Source: JAOUEA01 sp963719165 (GTDB lineage Bacteria; Actinomycetota; UBA4738; HRBIN12). From it: 64,000 nucleotides of DNA. Position numbers and translations under genes: made by a program. The stretch is from assembly GCA_963719165.1 (NCBI GenBank), contig CAVRAV010000001.1, positions 806,001 through 870,000 of the forward strand, in the 5' to 3' direction. A model generated the notes under the pieces. It did not search any database. It was not told the origin of the DNA and was given only the letters and a program-made list of their open reading frames with translations. This document shows positions 25,481 through 33,507 of this stretch, piece by piece (position 1 is the stretch's first letter; each line of letters starts with the position of its first letter).

Positions 25481-27190
25481 TCATAGGTGCGGCTCCGCCT
25501 CGACCCGTGCGACGACATCGCGGGCGGCCAGCCGACGCATGGTCGCCCCGAACGCGGGCACCGCCTTCAGGTCGAGCGCGAGCAAGCATACCGTTCGCTC
25601 GCCCGCCGACGTCACGAGCAGGGTGTGCGGCTTCAGGGCCGACAGCGCCCGCTCCACCTCCTCGGTTCCCGCCACACGGAACACCGCCGATCCGACCGGG
25701 AACCCGGCGTCCGCCCGGCGTGCAGCCTCGTCCGCGTGGAAGCGATCCGGCTTGCCGCGCACCAACGCCTGCACGGCCGGGTCGTTCGCGCGCGTTGCCT
25801 GCACGATCGCCCGCCCGCGGGGATACGCCCATGCCACGGCCTCCATCCATGTGGTGAGGGCGCGCTCGCGCGCCGAGATGCCGGGTCGGCGCTCGGCTCG
25901 ATCCGCGTCGAGCACACCGACGAGGTCGAGTCCCCCCGGACCGAGGTCGCGCACGTCGTCCGGCCCGCCCACGAGGATCTCGCCTTCCTCCGGCAGGCGG
26001 GGCGCGTCGCCGCTCCCGAGCCGGCGCACCGGTGTTCGCGTCGCGCGTGACGCCCACTCTTCGACCCGCTCCGCCCCTCCGCGACGCAGGCCGAACCGCA
26101 CGCCGCCGCAGGTCTTGCAGCGAGCGGGCGCCTCGCACACCACGCAGCGGACCGACCCCTCCTCGGATCGCAGCACGCCCCCGCAGGCCGCGCAGGTGGC
26201 CGGCGCGCCGCACGTTCGACAGACCGCCGCGATGCCATAGCCAGGCAGCGGCGAGAACAGGAAGCCCCGGGTGGCCTCTCGGAGCGCCCGCATCAGGCGC
26301 GGGGCACGACCTTCCGGGCCGGGGCGCACGATCTCCACCGGCGGCCAGCGCCGCCGTGGGGGCTCCACGACCGGCAGCCCCAGCGCCGCGGCCTCCGAGG
26401 ACGCGCAAACGGCCGAGAGCACGCACACGGCGCCCGCCAACCCGGCCCGCGCCATGGCCACGTCGCGCACGTGGTAGTACGGCGCGCGGTCCTCGCGGTG
26501 GGCGGGATGCGACTCGCGCGAAACCAGGATCAGCCCGAGGCCGGACGCGGGGGCGAACACGGCGGGACGCGTGCCCACCACGACGTCGTAGGTACCGGCC
26601 TGCACGTCGAGCCACAGGCGGAATCGGGACCGCTTGGATCCACCCACGAACACGGCGACGCGCTCGCCGAACGCCTCGCGCACCGCCGCCGCGGTAACCG
26701 GCAGCGGCTCAGCTTCCGGGACGATCACGAGCGCCCGCCTCCCCGAGTCCAGGCACGCCGCCACAGCGGCCACGGCCGTGGCGGGTTCCTCGTCGGGCGC
26801 CGGGCGCAGGAGGAAGCTCGCGCCCGCCGCGTGTGCGTTGCGGAGCGAAGACAGCAGCCCGGGTGCCCCGCCGTAGACGTCCAGCACGGAGGGCTCGGTC
26901 GCGGTTGCGGCATCCCCCCATCCCGCAGGACCCGCCGAAGCGAGCGGCTCCTCGGAGGCCACCCGAGGCGGCGCGATCCTCGAGAGGACGGCGGCGAGCG
27001 GGGCGACGTAGCGCTCGCTCACCCATCGCGCGAGGCCGAGCATCTCGTCGTCGAAGTAGCGAACCGTCGAGATCGACTTCTTCACGGCAAGCGTGCGGGA
27101 CGGGATCTCACTCGTGGGCCCCAGCACCCAGCCGCGCACGAGCTTGCCATGGAACGGCACGTGCACCAGCGAGCCCACCCCGGCCTCCAA
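25481..27190 (-). CDS. priA: PriA-like primosomal protein N', helicase motifs not recognisable
   Basis: The family restarts stalled replication forks. The region has the fork-binding N-terminal segment (GSLVHVPFHGKLVRGWVLG) and a central zinc-binding array of eight cysteines in four CxxC pairs (from CRTCGAPATCAACGG to CKTCGG). No Walker A P-loop or DEAH-type box is visible, as described for actinobacterial PriA proteins, which are thought not to be helicases. The 5' end is unresolved. The best start in the main frame is a TTG at 27190, yet recognisable PriA sequence (VDRPILSLDRPFTYRL) extends about 20 codons further upstream in the same frame, to near 27253, without a standard start codon before metK. 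A missed indel or an unusual start is likely. Confidence 0.85.
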   Translation of the reverse strand: MEAGVGSLVHVPFHGKLVRGWVLGPTSEIPSRTLAVKKSISTVRYFDDEMLGLARWVSERYVAPLAAVLSRIAPPRVASEEPLASAGPAGWGDAATATEPSVLDVYGGAPGLLSSLRNAHAAGASFLLRPAPDEEPATAVAAVAACLDSGRRALVIVPEAEPLPVTAAAVREAFGERVAVFVGGSKRSRFRLWLDVQAGTYDVVVGTRPAVFAPASGLGLILVSRESHPAHREDRAPYYHVRDVAMARAGLAGAVCVLSAVCASSEAAALGLPVVEPPRRRWPPVEIVRPGPEGRAPRLMRALREATRGFLFSPLPGYGIAAVCRTCGAPATCAACGGVLRSEEGSVRCVVCEAPARCKTCGGVRFGLRRGGAERVEEWASRATRTPVRRLGSGDAPRLPEEGEILVGGPDDVRDLGPGGLDLVGVLDADRAERRPGISARERALTTWMEAVAWAYPRGRAIVQATRANDPAVQALVRGKPDRFHADEAARRADAGFPVGSAVFRVAGTEEVERALSALKPHTLLVTSAGERTVCLLALDLKAVPAFGATMRRLAARDVVARVEAEPHL

Positions 27191-27281
27191 TCCCGGGTCG
27201 AGTCGATAGGTGAAGGGTCGGTCGAGCGACAGGATCGGCCGGTCGACGCAGACCGCAACGGGTCCGCCAAGGATGGCGGCG

Positions 27282-28475
27282 CTATCCGAGGGCTGCGCGG
27301 AGATCCTCGACGCGGTCGGTCGCCTCCCAGGGAAACTCCTTGCGCCCGAAGTGGCCGTAGGCGGCCGTCTCGTTGTAGATGGGGCGCAGGAGATCCAGGT
27401 CGCGGATGATGGCGGCCGGCCGGAAGTCGAACAGATCCCACAGCGCCGCCTGGAGCTTGGCCGGGTCCACCTGCTCCGTCCCGAACGTCTCGAGCATCAA
27501 CGAGACGGGGTGAGCGGTGCCGATGGCGTAGGCGACCTGCAGCTGCGCGGTGTCTGCGAGTCCCGCGGCCACGATGTTCTTGGCGACGTAGCGCACCATG
27601 TAGGCCGCGGAACGATCGACCTTCGTGGGGTCCTTGCCGCTGAACGCGCCGCCGCCGTGCGGGGCGTAGCCCCCGTAGGTGTCCACGATGATCTTGCGCC
27701 CCGTGAGGCCGGTGTCGGCCTTGGGCCCCCCGATCTCGAAGCGCCCGGTGGGATTGACCAGCACGCGCGTGGTGGCCGCGTCGAGCTCCGGGAACTCCCG
27801 GAGCACCGGGTCGATGACCTCGGCGGCGACGTCGGGCGCGAGGAGCGTCTCGACGTCCACCTCCTCGCGATGCTGGGCGCTGATGAGCACGGTATCGACG
27901 CGCACGGGCCGATCGCCCTCGTACTCGATGGACACCTGGGACTTGCCGTCGGGGCGCAGGTACGGGATGACGCCCGCCTTCCGCACGTCGGCGAGGCGCC
28001 GGGACAGCCGGTGCGCCAGGGCGATGGGCAGCGGCATGAGTTCGTCCGTCTCGCGGCACGCGAAGCCGAACATCATGCCCTGGTCCCCCGCGCCCAGCGC
28101 GTCCAGACCGTCCGAGGAGTGGCCCTCGCGATGCTCGAGGGCGTCATCCACCCCTCGAGCGATGTCGGGAGATTGCTCCTGGATGGCGGTCATCACCCCG
28201 CAGGTCTCGCCGTCCAGGCCGAACTTGGCGTCCGTGTAGCCCACGTCGGTGATGGTGCGGCGCACGATCGAGGGGATGTCCACGTAAGCCTTCGAGGTGA
28301 TCTCGCCGCTCACGAACGCGAGCCCGGTGGTCACGAGCGTTTCGCACGCCACCCGGCTGTCGGGATCCTCGGCGAGGAGGGCGTCGAGGATCGCGTCGGA
28401 GATCTGATCAGCGAGCTTGTCCGGGTGCCCCTCGGTGACGGATTCCGACGAGAACTGGTGCCGGTGGCTCATCAT
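27282..28475 (-). CDS. metK: S-adenosylmethionine synthetase
   Basis: It makes S-adenosylmethionine from ATP and methionine. The 397-residue protein has the family marks FSSESVTEGHPDKLADQIS, the GAGDQGMMFGFA segment, GRFEIGGPKADTGLTGRK, DTYGGYAPHGGGAFSGKDPTKVDRS-type active-site residues (GGGAFSGKD) and DRSAAYMVRYVAKN. It sits between coaBC and priA, the usual actinobacterial place. The upstream gap of 33 bases is too short for a SAM riboswitch. Confidence 0.97.
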   Translation of the reverse strand: MMSHRHQFSSESVTEGHPDKLADQISDAILDALLAEDPDSRVACETLVTTGLAFVSGEITSKAYVDIPSIVRRTITDVGYTDAKFGLDGETCGVMTAIQEQSPDIARGVDDALEHREGHSSDGLDALGAGDQGMMFGFACRETDELMPLPIALAHRLSRRLADVRKAGVIPYLRPDGKSQVSIEYEGDRPVRVDTVLISAQHREEVDVETLLAPDVAAEVIDPVLREFPELDAATTRVLVNPTGRFEIGGPKADTGLTGRKIIVDTYGGYAPHGGGAFSGKDPTKVDRSAAYMVRYVAKNIVAAGLADTAQLQVAYAIGTAHPVSLMLETFGTEQVDPAKLQAALWDLFDFRPAAIIRDLDLLRPIYNETAAYGHFGRKEFPWEATDRVEDLRAALG

Positions 28476-28508
28476 CGGCGTGAGTCTATCCGGCCGGAGC
28501 GACGCACG

Positions 28509-29705
28509 TCAGGGCCGGAGCCGCGCGACGATCCGGTCGAGCAGCGCCTCCGCGAGGGCGGCTTTGGTCCAGTTCTGCATGGGGGCGCCGTCCGTGCCGT
28601 CGCTCACGATCGCGGCGTGGTTCGACGCCGAGCCGAAGCCCGTTCCCTCGCGTCCGACCTCGTTCGCCACGAGCAGGTCGAGGCCCTTGCGCTCGAGCTT
28701 CGCACGGCCCGCGTTCTCCACGTCGGCCGTCTCCGCCGCGAAGCCCACCAGGATCTGGCGCGGGCGTCGTTCCTGCCCGAGCTCGGCGAGGATGTCGGGC
28801 GTGGGCTCCAAGACGAGATCCGGCGTGCCGTGAACCTTCTTGAGCTTGTCGTCTGCCGCGGACTTGGGCCGGAAGTCGGCCACCGCCGCCGCCATCACGA
28901 TCACGTCGGACTCCGCCGCGGCGGCATGCACCGCACCGCGCATCTCCTCGGCCGTTCCGACGCGCGTCACGTGAACGCCGGTCGGCGGGGGCACCGAGCC
29001 GGGACCGAGGACGAGGTGGACCGTCGCCCCCCGGGAGGCCGCCTCGGCAGCGATGGCCACGCCCATCCTCCCGCTGGATCGGTTGCCGAGGAACCGGACG
29101 GGATCGATGGGTTCGTGCGTGGGCCCCGCCGTGACCAGGATCGTCGTGTCCTCCAGGTCGCGGGCCCCCTTCTGGTCGAGGCAGCTCGCGACGACCTCCG
29201 CGATGGCCTCGGGCTCGGCCAGCCGCCCGATCCCCTCGTCGCCGTGGGCGAGCGCACCGCTCACCGGTCCCGCGAATCGGACGCCGCGCGCCGCGAGGGT
29301 ATCGACGTTTCCGCGGGTGGCGGGATGCTCCCACATCCCCGCATGCATGGCGGGCGCCAGCACCACGGGACCGGCGAACTCAAGCAGCGTGGCGCTCAAG
29401 AGGTCGTCGGCGAGGCCGTTCGCGAGCTTCGCCAGCACGTTGGCGGTGGCGGGGGCCACCACGGCCACGTCGGTCTCATGGGCGAGCCGGACGTGGAGGA
29501 CCTCGCCCGGGCGCTCCCACAGCGAGGTGTGCACGGGTCTGCCGGTGAGGGCGGCGAACGTGTCGGCACCGACGAACCGGGTCGCCGATGCGGTCATGAC
29601 GACCGTCACGCGAGCGCCCGCGTTGACGAACAGACGAGCCAGGGACGCTGCCTTGTAGGCGGCCACGCCGCCGGTGACGCCGAGCAAGACCCGGCGCTCC
29701 TCCAT
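28509..29705 (-). CDS. coaBC: Bifunctional phosphopantothenoylcysteine decarboxylase / phosphopantothenate-cysteine ligase
   Basis: It carries out two steps of coenzyme A synthesis. The N-terminal flavin-dependent decarboxylase (CoaC) has GVTGGVAAYKAASL, APATANVLAKLANGLADDLL and PAMHAGMW (the family PxMNxxMW with H in place of N, a variant I recall from other actinobacteria). The C-terminal ligase (CoaB) has TAGPTHEPIDPVRFLGNRSS, AAAVADFRPK, the KLKK lysines and GFAAET. The 398-residue length is typical. It follows rpoZ by a few bases. Confidence 0.95.
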   Translation of the reverse strand: MEERRVLLGVTGGVAAYKAASLARLFVNAGARVTVVMTASATRFVGADTFAALTGRPVHTSLWERPGEVLHVRLAHETDVAVVAPATANVLAKLANGLADDLLSATLLEFAGPVVLAPAMHAGMWEHPATRGNVDTLAARGVRFAGPVSGALAHGDEGIGRLAEPEAIAEVVASCLDQKGARDLEDTTILVTAGPTHEPIDPVRFLGNRSSGRMGVAIAAEAASRGATVHLVLGPGSVPPPTGVHVTRVGTAEEMRGAVHAAAAESDVIVMAAAVADFRPKSAADDKLKKVHGTPDLVLEPTPDILAELGQERRPRQILVGFAAETADVENAGRAKLERKGLDLLVANEVGREGTGFGSASNHAAIVSDGTDGAPMQNWTKAALAEALLDRIVARLRP

Positions 29706-29708
29706 CGG

Positions 29709-29954
29709 CTACTCGGCCGTGGCGTCCTCGGTGCGCTCGTAGTCGATCTTGCCCTCGGCGATCTCCTCGAGGGCGATCGACAGCGGCTTGTTGCTGAAGC
29801 CGGTCTCCACGAGCGGAGGCACGAACTCGCCGCGCCCCTCGCCGAGCTGGCTGTAGTAGCTGTTGATCTCGCGAGCGCGCTTGGCCGCCAACACGACCAG
29901 CGAGTACTTGGAGTCAACGGCGGCGAGCAGGTCGTCGATCTTGGGTTCGATCAT
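29709..29954 (-). CDS. rpoZ: RNA polymerase omega subunit
   Basis: Omega helps the assembly of RNA polymerase. The 81-residue protein has the omega segments KIDDLLAAVDSKYSLVVLAA and KRAREINSYY, and NKPLSIALEEIAEGKI. The ATG overlaps the gmk stop as ATGA. gmk-rpoZ-coaBC-metK is a conserved neighbourhood. Confidence 0.95.
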   Translation of the reverse strand: MIEPKIDDLLAAVDSKYSLVVLAAKRAREINSYYSQLGEGRGEFVPPLVETGFSNKPLSIALEEIAEGKIDYERTEDATAE

Positions 29955-30541
29955 GAAGAGGGGTCCTTTGCGTCGGAGCGGGATGCCTCGATGATAGCAG
30001 CGACCTGCATCGACGCCGCTTCGAGGTCGTCGTTGACCACGGTGTGATCGAACAGATCGGCCTGTGCGAGCTCGCGTTCCGCCTCCGCAAGCCTCCGGGC
30101 GATCTTCTCCTCGTTCTCGGTCCCGCGCGCGCGCAGGCGGTCGGCGAGCGCCTCCATGGTGGGCGGGATCAGCAGGATCAAGGTCGCGTCATCCACGCGC
30201 TCGCGCACCTGGCGCGCGCCCTCGACGTCGATCTCCAAGATCACGTCGCGACCCTCGTCGCGCGCCGCCTCGACGCCGGCGGCGGGCGTCCCGTAGAAGT
30301 GATCGAAGACGGAAGCCCACTCCAGCATCGTGCCTTCGTCCACCATCTGCTCGAATCGATCGGTGGACACGAACGTGTAGTCGATGCCGTCGACCTCGGC
30401 GGCCCGAGGCGGCCGGGTGGTCGCCGACACGGACAGGGCGAGGCGGCCGGGGTCGCGTGCGAGCACCTGCCTCACCACACTTCCCTTGCCCACGCCGGAC
30501 GGGCCCGCGATCACGATGAGGCTGCCTCGCGACGAGGCCAC
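29951..30541 (-). CDS. gmk: Guanylate kinase
   Basis: It phosphorylates GMP to GDP. The 196-residue protein has the P-loop GPSGVGKGSV, the GMP-binding SVSATTRPPRAAEVDGIDY segment (19 residues) with F-V-S, EWASVFDHFYGTP, the EIDVEGARQV Walker B-like stretch and an ARRLAEAERE helix. The GTG at 30541, 8 bases after the mihF stop, gives the family N terminus; the frame is open far upstream inside mihF without similarity. Confidence 0.95.
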   Translation of the reverse strand: MASSRGSLIVIAGPSGVGKGSVVRQVLARDPGRLALSVSATTRPPRAAEVDGIDYTFVSTDRFEQMVDEGTMLEWASVFDHFYGTPAAGVEAARDEGRDVILEIDVEGARQVRERVDDATLILLIPPTMEALADRLRARGTENEEKIARRLAEAERELAQADLFDHTVVNDDLEAASMQVAAIIEASRSDAKDPSS

Positions 30542-30549
30542 CGCGGGCG

Positions 30550-30861
30550 TTACTTCGCGAACTTCCCGAGGAGCAGCTCGCGCTGCTTCGCCCCGAGGCC
30601 GCGCACGCGGCGACTGGCCGAGATGTCGAGCTCCTCCATGATCTTCTGCGCGCGGACCTTGCCGACACCCGGAAGCGACTCGAGGACGTTCGTCACCTTC
30701 ATCTTGCCCACCGTGTCGTCGCCCGACGTCTCCAGCACGTCCTTGAGGGTCTTCTTGCCGGACTTCAACTCGCCCTTCAGCTCGGCCCGCTTCTTGCGAG
30801 CCACGGCCGCCTTGGCGAGCGCCTGCTGACGCTGCTCGGGCGTGAGGGTGGGTAGCGCCAT
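30550..30861 (-). CDS. mihF: Integration host factor, actinobacterial type (mIHF)
   Basis: This nucleoid protein bends and condenses DNA and is restricted to Actinomycetota, so it is the strongest protein marker of the host phylum in this window. The 103-residue protein starts MALPTLTPEQRQQALAKA, has a long basic helix, then a helix-hairpin-helix DNA-binding motif LPGVGKVRAQKIMEEL near 63-78 and the conserved SRRVRGLGAKQRELLL. A good Shine-Dalgarno AAAGGAG lies 6 bases before the ATG. A promoter is seen upstream. The same spot, between pyrF and gmk, is used in Streptomyces and Mycobacterium. Confidence 0.96.
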   Translation of the reverse strand: MALPTLTPEQRQQALAKAAVARKKRAELKGELKSGKKTLKDVLETSGDDTVGKMKVTNVLESLPGVGKVRAQKIMEELDISASRRVRGLGAKQRELLLGKFAK

Positions 30862-30905
30862 CGCGTGCTCCTTTGCTGATGTCCGTCGGGTGGTGAACGC
30901 GCGCG

Positions 30906-30935
30906 AGTATACGCACCCGCGGAGAGGCCGGACAA
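30906..30935 (-). promoter_or_regulatory. Probable promoter of mihF-gmk-rpoZ
   Basis: On the minus strand TTGTCC (30930-30935) and TATACT (30906-30911) are 18 bases apart. The position, about 40 bases upstream of the mihF ATG, and the shared TATACT box support it. It separates the mihF group from the pyrimidine operon in front. Confidence 0.55.
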
Positions 30936-30989
30936 TCCGGGAACCGCGTCGCTACCTGCGACTTCGTGGGCCGCAGGCCCTCTCGGACC

Positions 30990-31673
30990 TCAGCGGATCA
31001 TCCGCAGGATGCCTCGCGCCGCGCCCGCGGGGTCGGCGGCCGCGGTGATCGGCCGCCCGACCACGAGGTAGTCGGCGCCCTTCTCGACGGCGGCGTTCGG
31101 CGTCAGCACCCGCACCTGGTCGTCGCCGTTGGATCCCTCCGGCCGGATCCCCGGCACCACGAGCACGAAATCCTCCCCGCACGCGGATCGCACGTCGTCG
31201 ACGTCGTCCCCGGCGACGACGACGCCGTGCAAACCGGCCGACTTCGCCTCGTACGCGAGCGATGCCGCACTCGCGAGACCCTCGCCGCTCTGGGAGCTGA
31301 GGACGGTCACCGCGATCACGAGCGGGAGTGGCGAGCCGCCCTCCTCGCAGGCCCGCTGGGCCCCGCGCAGGGCGGCGCGCATCATGGCCTCGCCCCCCAA
31401 GGCGTGCACATCGAACATCGCCGCGCCGAGCCGCGTGATGTTCGATGCGGCGCCCTCCACCGTTGCCGGGATGTCGTGGAGCTTCGCGTCGACGAAGACG
31501 GGCGCGTGCAGCCCGATGTGGCGAACCGCGTCGGGGCCGTGCGCCCAGAACAGCTCGAATCCGACCTTCAGCATGGCCACGTCCGGCGCGAGCAGGGCCG
31601 CCAGCTCGTCGGCTCGATCCAGGTCCGAGACGTCGAGGGCGACGATCAAGGGGTTGGAGGGGCGCGGGATCAC
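30990..31673 (-). CDS. pyrF: Orotidine 5'-phosphate decarboxylase
   Basis: This is the last step of UMP synthesis. The 227-residue protein has LIVALDVSDLDRA, LKVGFELFW and the catalytic DAKLHDIP (62-69; D62, K64, D67), GIRPEG and VVGRPITAAADP. The order K-D-x-x-K-x-x-D of the short subfamily fits. The GTG at 31673 overlaps the pyrD stop as GTGA, so it is the last, translationally coupled gene of the pyrimidine operon. Confidence 0.95.
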   Translation of the reverse strand: MIPRPSNPLIVALDVSDLDRADELAALLAPDVAMLKVGFELFWAHGPDAVRHIGLHAPVFVDAKLHDIPATVEGAASNITRLGAAMFDVHALGGEAMMRAALRGAQRACEEGGSPLPLVIAVTVLSSQSGEGLASAASLAYEAKSAGLHGVVVAGDDVDDVRSACGEDFVLVVPGIRPEGSNGDDQVRVLTPNAAVEKGADYLVVGRPITAAADPAGAARGILRMIR

Positions 31674-32638
31674 GCCGGATGCTCCTGCACGGCGTCGGGC
31701 TCGGGCGTCCCGAACGAGGGGGGGACGCGGAGGCGGCCGCGCACGTCGGCCGGCGAAGCGAGGCCCTTCGCCTTGAGGTAGCGGACGATGCCCTGTGCCA
31801 CCGTGACGGGCGCGTCCGGATCGACCAGTGTCGCCGTCCCCACCTGCACGGCCCACGCCCCCGCGAGGAACGCCTCCACGGCGTCTTCTCCGGTGCGGAT
31901 GCCCCCCACGGCCACGACCGGGGTTTCGGGAACCGCCCGTGCCACCTCGAAGACCGCGCGCAGCATGAGCGGGCGGATGGCGGGACCCGAGAGCCACCCC
32001 GTCACGGCGCCGAGCGTGGGTCGAAGCCGTTCGGCGCCGACGCCCAGTGCCGGCGGCGGTCCCCCGATCGTGACCCCGTGTGCGCCCGCTCGCACGACGG
32101 ACCGCGCCGTCCCCCCCAGGTCCGGACCGTGGATCGGCAGCTTCGCGAACGTCGGCACGAGCGACATCCTGGCGACCGCGCCGACGATCTCCGCCGCCCG
32201 GTCGGCGTGCATGCCGAGCTCGTCGCGCCCGAGCTCCTCGTCGGGGCCCGCCAGGCACGTCTCGATGGCGGCGACCTCGGGTCGGCCCTGGAGGATGCTC
32301 GTGAGGCGGACGAAATCCTCGAGCGAGGAGCCGGCGATCGAGACGATGGCGTGCGCCCCGCGCGCGAGCCGGGGCAGCTCGTCGGCCAGGAAGGCGTCGA
32401 TCCCCGGGTTCTGCTGCCCCGTGGACCACACGATCCCGGCGGGCGTCTCGGCGATCCGCGGGGTGGGCGCCCCTCGTTGTGGGCGAAGCGTCACGCTGCG
32501 GGAGACCACCGCACCCACCTTGCGGAGATCCACGAGGCCGGCGAGCTCCTTGCCCGTGCCCGCGCACCCGGATGCGATCATGACCGGTGTCGGCAGGATC
32601 AGGCCGGCGCCCAGATCCACGGAGAGGGAGCGCCTCAC
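31670..32638 (-). CDS. pyrD: Dihydroorotate dehydrogenase catalytic subunit, divergent
   Basis: It oxidises dihydroorotate to orotate together with PyrK. The 322-residue TIM barrel has the N-terminal NPVMIASGCAG-type segment (here TPVMIASGCAGTGKE), GQQNPGIDAF, a lysine in FAKLPIHGPD and the FMN-phosphate loop VVAVGGIRTGEDAVEAFLAG. Two usually strict motifs are altered: the active-site loop NxSCPN reads IETCLAGPDEEL (cysteine kept) and the NTxxG region reads TIGGPPPALG. The context (between pyrK and pyrF) argues for a real PyrD of the 1B type. The GTG at 32638 overlaps the pyrK stop. Confidence 0.87.
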   Translation of the reverse strand: MRRSLSVDLGAGLILPTPVMIASGCAGTGKELAGLVDLRKVGAVVSRSVTLRPQRGAPTPRIAETPAGIVWSTGQQNPGIDAFLADELPRLARGAHAIVSIAGSSLEDFVRLTSILQGRPEVAAIETCLAGPDEELGRDELGMHADRAAEIVGAVARMSLVPTFAKLPIHGPDLGGTARSVVRAGAHGVTIGGPPPALGVGAERLRPTLGAVTGWLSGPAIRPLMLRAVFEVARAVPETPVVAVGGIRTGEDAVEAFLAGAWAVQVGTATLVDPDAPVTVAQGIVRYLKAKGLASPADVRGRLRVPPSFGTPEPDAVQEHPA

Positions 32639-33507
32639 CCCGGCCACGAGCGCACCACCGGAAGTCCCTCGGGCGGCGTGGGCAGCATCACGGGCTCCTC
32701 GCTCAACCATCGATCCCACACCACGCGGGCCGGGTTGAACACCGGCCCGTCCACGCAGGACCGGACATGGTCGTAGCCCCGGCCGTCCTTTCGGGCGATG
32801 GGGACGACGCAGGTCTGACACAGGCCGAAGCCACACCCCATGCGCTCCTCGATGAAGATCTGCGCGGGCAGGCTTCGTTCCCGGCAGAACGCCGCGACGC
32901 GTTCGAGGGTGCGCGCCGGGGCGGCGGCGTACACCACCTCCGCCTGCGTTCGCTCCGTCGCCTCCGCCAGGCCGTCCATGACCGAACCACGCTCTCCGAG
33001 GGTCCCGTCCGCCGTCACGATGGTGACGGTCTGGGAAAGCCGCTTGCCCTCGATCGGCTTGAAGACGTGCTCGAGCGTCTGGCCCCCCACCACCATATCC
33101 ACACGCTTGCCACGAGCCAGCAGCTCCTGGGCGAGGAAGTACATGGGTGCGGCGCCATGCCCCTCGGCCACGAGCAGGCAGTTCGTGAGGTTCTTCGGGT
33201 AGGCGAATCCCTTTCCCAGCGGACCGATCACCTCCAGGAACTCGTGCGCCTTCGTGGTGGTGAGCCAGCTCGTGCCCGGACCCGAGGGATCGACCACGAA
33301 CTCCAGCGTTCCGGCCCACCCCCCGCGACGGGAGGCTTGGTGGACCGCGAAATGACGGCGCAGCAGGAACTCCCTCCCCTCGGGCACCTTCACGGCGAGG
33401 AACTGGCCGGGACGCGCCTTCTCCGCGATCTCGGGCGCGACGAGGGTGAGCGAGTGGTAGGAACCCAGCTTGCGGGTCGACAGGACCTCGGCACGAACGC
33501 GCTTCAT
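32635..33507 (-). CDS. pyrK: Dihydroorotate dehydrogenase electron transfer subunit
   Basis: PyrK carries FAD and a [2Fe-2S] cluster and passes electrons from PyrD to NAD. The 290-residue protein has the FAD-binding RRHFAVH (50-56), the NAD-binding GPLGKGF (95-101) and VAEGHGAAPMYFLAQ (113-127), and the cluster cysteines C225, C230, C233 and C251 in MGCGFGLCQTCVVP and RSCVDGPVF. The ATG overlaps the carB stop as ATGA. Confidence 0.94.
   Translation of the reverse strand: MKRVRAEVLSTRKLGSYHSLTLVAPEIAEKARPGQFLAVKVPEGREFLLRRHFAVHQASRRGGWAGTLEFVVDPSGPGTSWLTTTKAHEFLEVIGPLGKGFAYPKNLTNCLLVAEGHGAAPMYFLAQELLARGKRVDMVVGGQTLEHVFKPIEGKRLSQTVTIVTADGTLGERGSVMDGLAEATERTQAEVVYAAAPARTLERVAAFCRERSLPAQIFIEERMGCGFGLCQTCVVPIARKDGRGYDHVRSCVDGPVFNPARVVWDRWLSEEPVMLPTPPEGLPVVRSWPG

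Noticed and set aside
27210..30047. Plus-strand open frame of 945 codons over metK, coaBC, rpoZ and gmk
   Set aside because: It is the antisense shadow of four well-conserved genes, with no similarity of its own.
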